Source: Clostridia bacterium (GTDB lineage: Bacteria > Bacillota_A > Clostridia > Oscillospirales > Acutalibacteraceae). Taken from it: a stretch of 14,595 nt of DNA. Below are positions 14,321 to 14,595 of this stretch, piece by piece; positions within the stretch are counted from its first letter, which is position 1; each line of letters opens with the position of its first letter. The DNA lies in assembly GCA_017549665.1 (NCBI GenBank), contig JAFYUD010000058.1, positions 1-14,595 of the forward strand, written 5' to 3'. A program made the position numbers and the translations under genes. The notes under the pieces are model-generated. The model did no database searches, was not told the DNA's origin, and saw only the letters and a program-made list of their open reading frames with translations.

Positions 14321-14595
14321 ATGAGTATTTATACAGCAAATGATTTGCAATTAAAAGTTAATAGCAATAATGCTTGGACTGTTATGTGCCGTGCATTACC
14401 ATCTAAAAATACAAACATCTTCATCCCTGAAATTATTGCAAATCGTTATATTACAAAAATTGCACATGAAGCATTTAAAAGTGATTCATTTTTAGAAATG
14501 ATTAAAATTCCGAAGTCTGTTGAAAAAATAGGACATATGGCATTTATGGAGTGTACACATTTAAAAAATGTCGTTATTCCGAACAGCTTTGATAA
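14321..14595 (+). CDS. BspA-like leucine-rich-repeat (LRR_5) protein, 3' end missing
   Basis: The first 91 codons are in the window and the frame is open at the right edge. AAGGAGA (14309-14315) precedes the ATG. From about residue 47 the sequence shows BspA/TpLRR-type repeats: ITKIAHEAFK, SFLEMIKIPKSVEKIGHMAF, then CTHLKNVVIPNSF, matching the usual pattern I..I...AF..C..L..I.IP.SV. Such domains mediate binding to proteins or surfaces and are common, often expanded, in gut Firmicutes. This ORF has no signal peptide of its own, although a signal-peptide-like 15-codon ORF lies 24 bases upstream in the same frame. The binding partner and full domain layout cannot be told. Confidence 0.8.
   Translation, partial: MSIYTANDLQLKVNSNNAWTVMCRALPSKNTNIFIPEIIANRYITKIAHEAFKSDSFLEMIKIPKSVEKIGHMAFMECTHLKNVVIPNSFD

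Overview
The window looks like a chromosomal piece of a gut-type Clostridia bacterium, most likely Ruminococcaceae/Oscillospiraceae. This is inferred from AGGAGG-type ribosome binding sites, TTGACA/TATAAT promoters with 17-base spacers, KtrAB-like potassium uptake, a cofactor-independent phosphoglycerate mutase, a CPBP-family membrane protein and a BspA-type leucine-rich-repeat protein. No rRNA or tRNA gene is present to confirm this, so the species is not assigned.

Layout. (1) Positions 1-716: the 3' end of a secreted-type polysaccharide deacetylase (NodB fold) and its terminator. (2) Positions 738-9387: one long co-directional run behind a single good promoter and ended by a strong terminator. 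It holds a sugar-phosphate isomerase/epimerase-like TIM barrel, argH, a trkH/ktrB-like gene broken by one in-frame TAA, trkA/ktrA, a Soj-type parA, glgA, a second isomerase-like TIM barrel and a CPBP membrane protein. Genes are separated by 2-23 bases or overlap, so co-transcription is likely although the functions are mixed (arginine synthesis, K+ uptake, DNA partitioning, glycogen synthesis). (3) Positions 9389-13184: a lower-glycolysis cluster pgk-tpiA-gpmI with two good tandem promoters upstream. The two internal spacers each carry a GC-rich hairpin. gapA and eno are not in the window. (4) Positions 13170-13734: an unusual modular inverted-repeat array. ATGATGG units on the left and CCATCAT units on the right are separated by small, mostly unrelated hairpins, and the array leads straight into a gene for a four-helix-bundle protein of the 23S-intervening-sequence (S23/bIVP) family. 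(5) Positions 13736-14595: an AT-rich accessory segment with a bidirectional terminator, an XRE-type repressor gene on the minus strand, a divergent consensus promoter with two matching palindromic operators, a 49-residue possible ribbon-helix-helix protein, a 15-codon ORF resembling a truncated signal peptide, and the start of a BspA-like LRR protein that runs off the window.

The core genes fit ordinary housekeeping roles. The three points most worth a second look are the ATGATGG/CCATCAT hairpin array coupled to the four-helix-bundle gene, the single nonsense codon in an otherwise intact K+ transporter gene, and the compact divergent XRE / small-protein switch.
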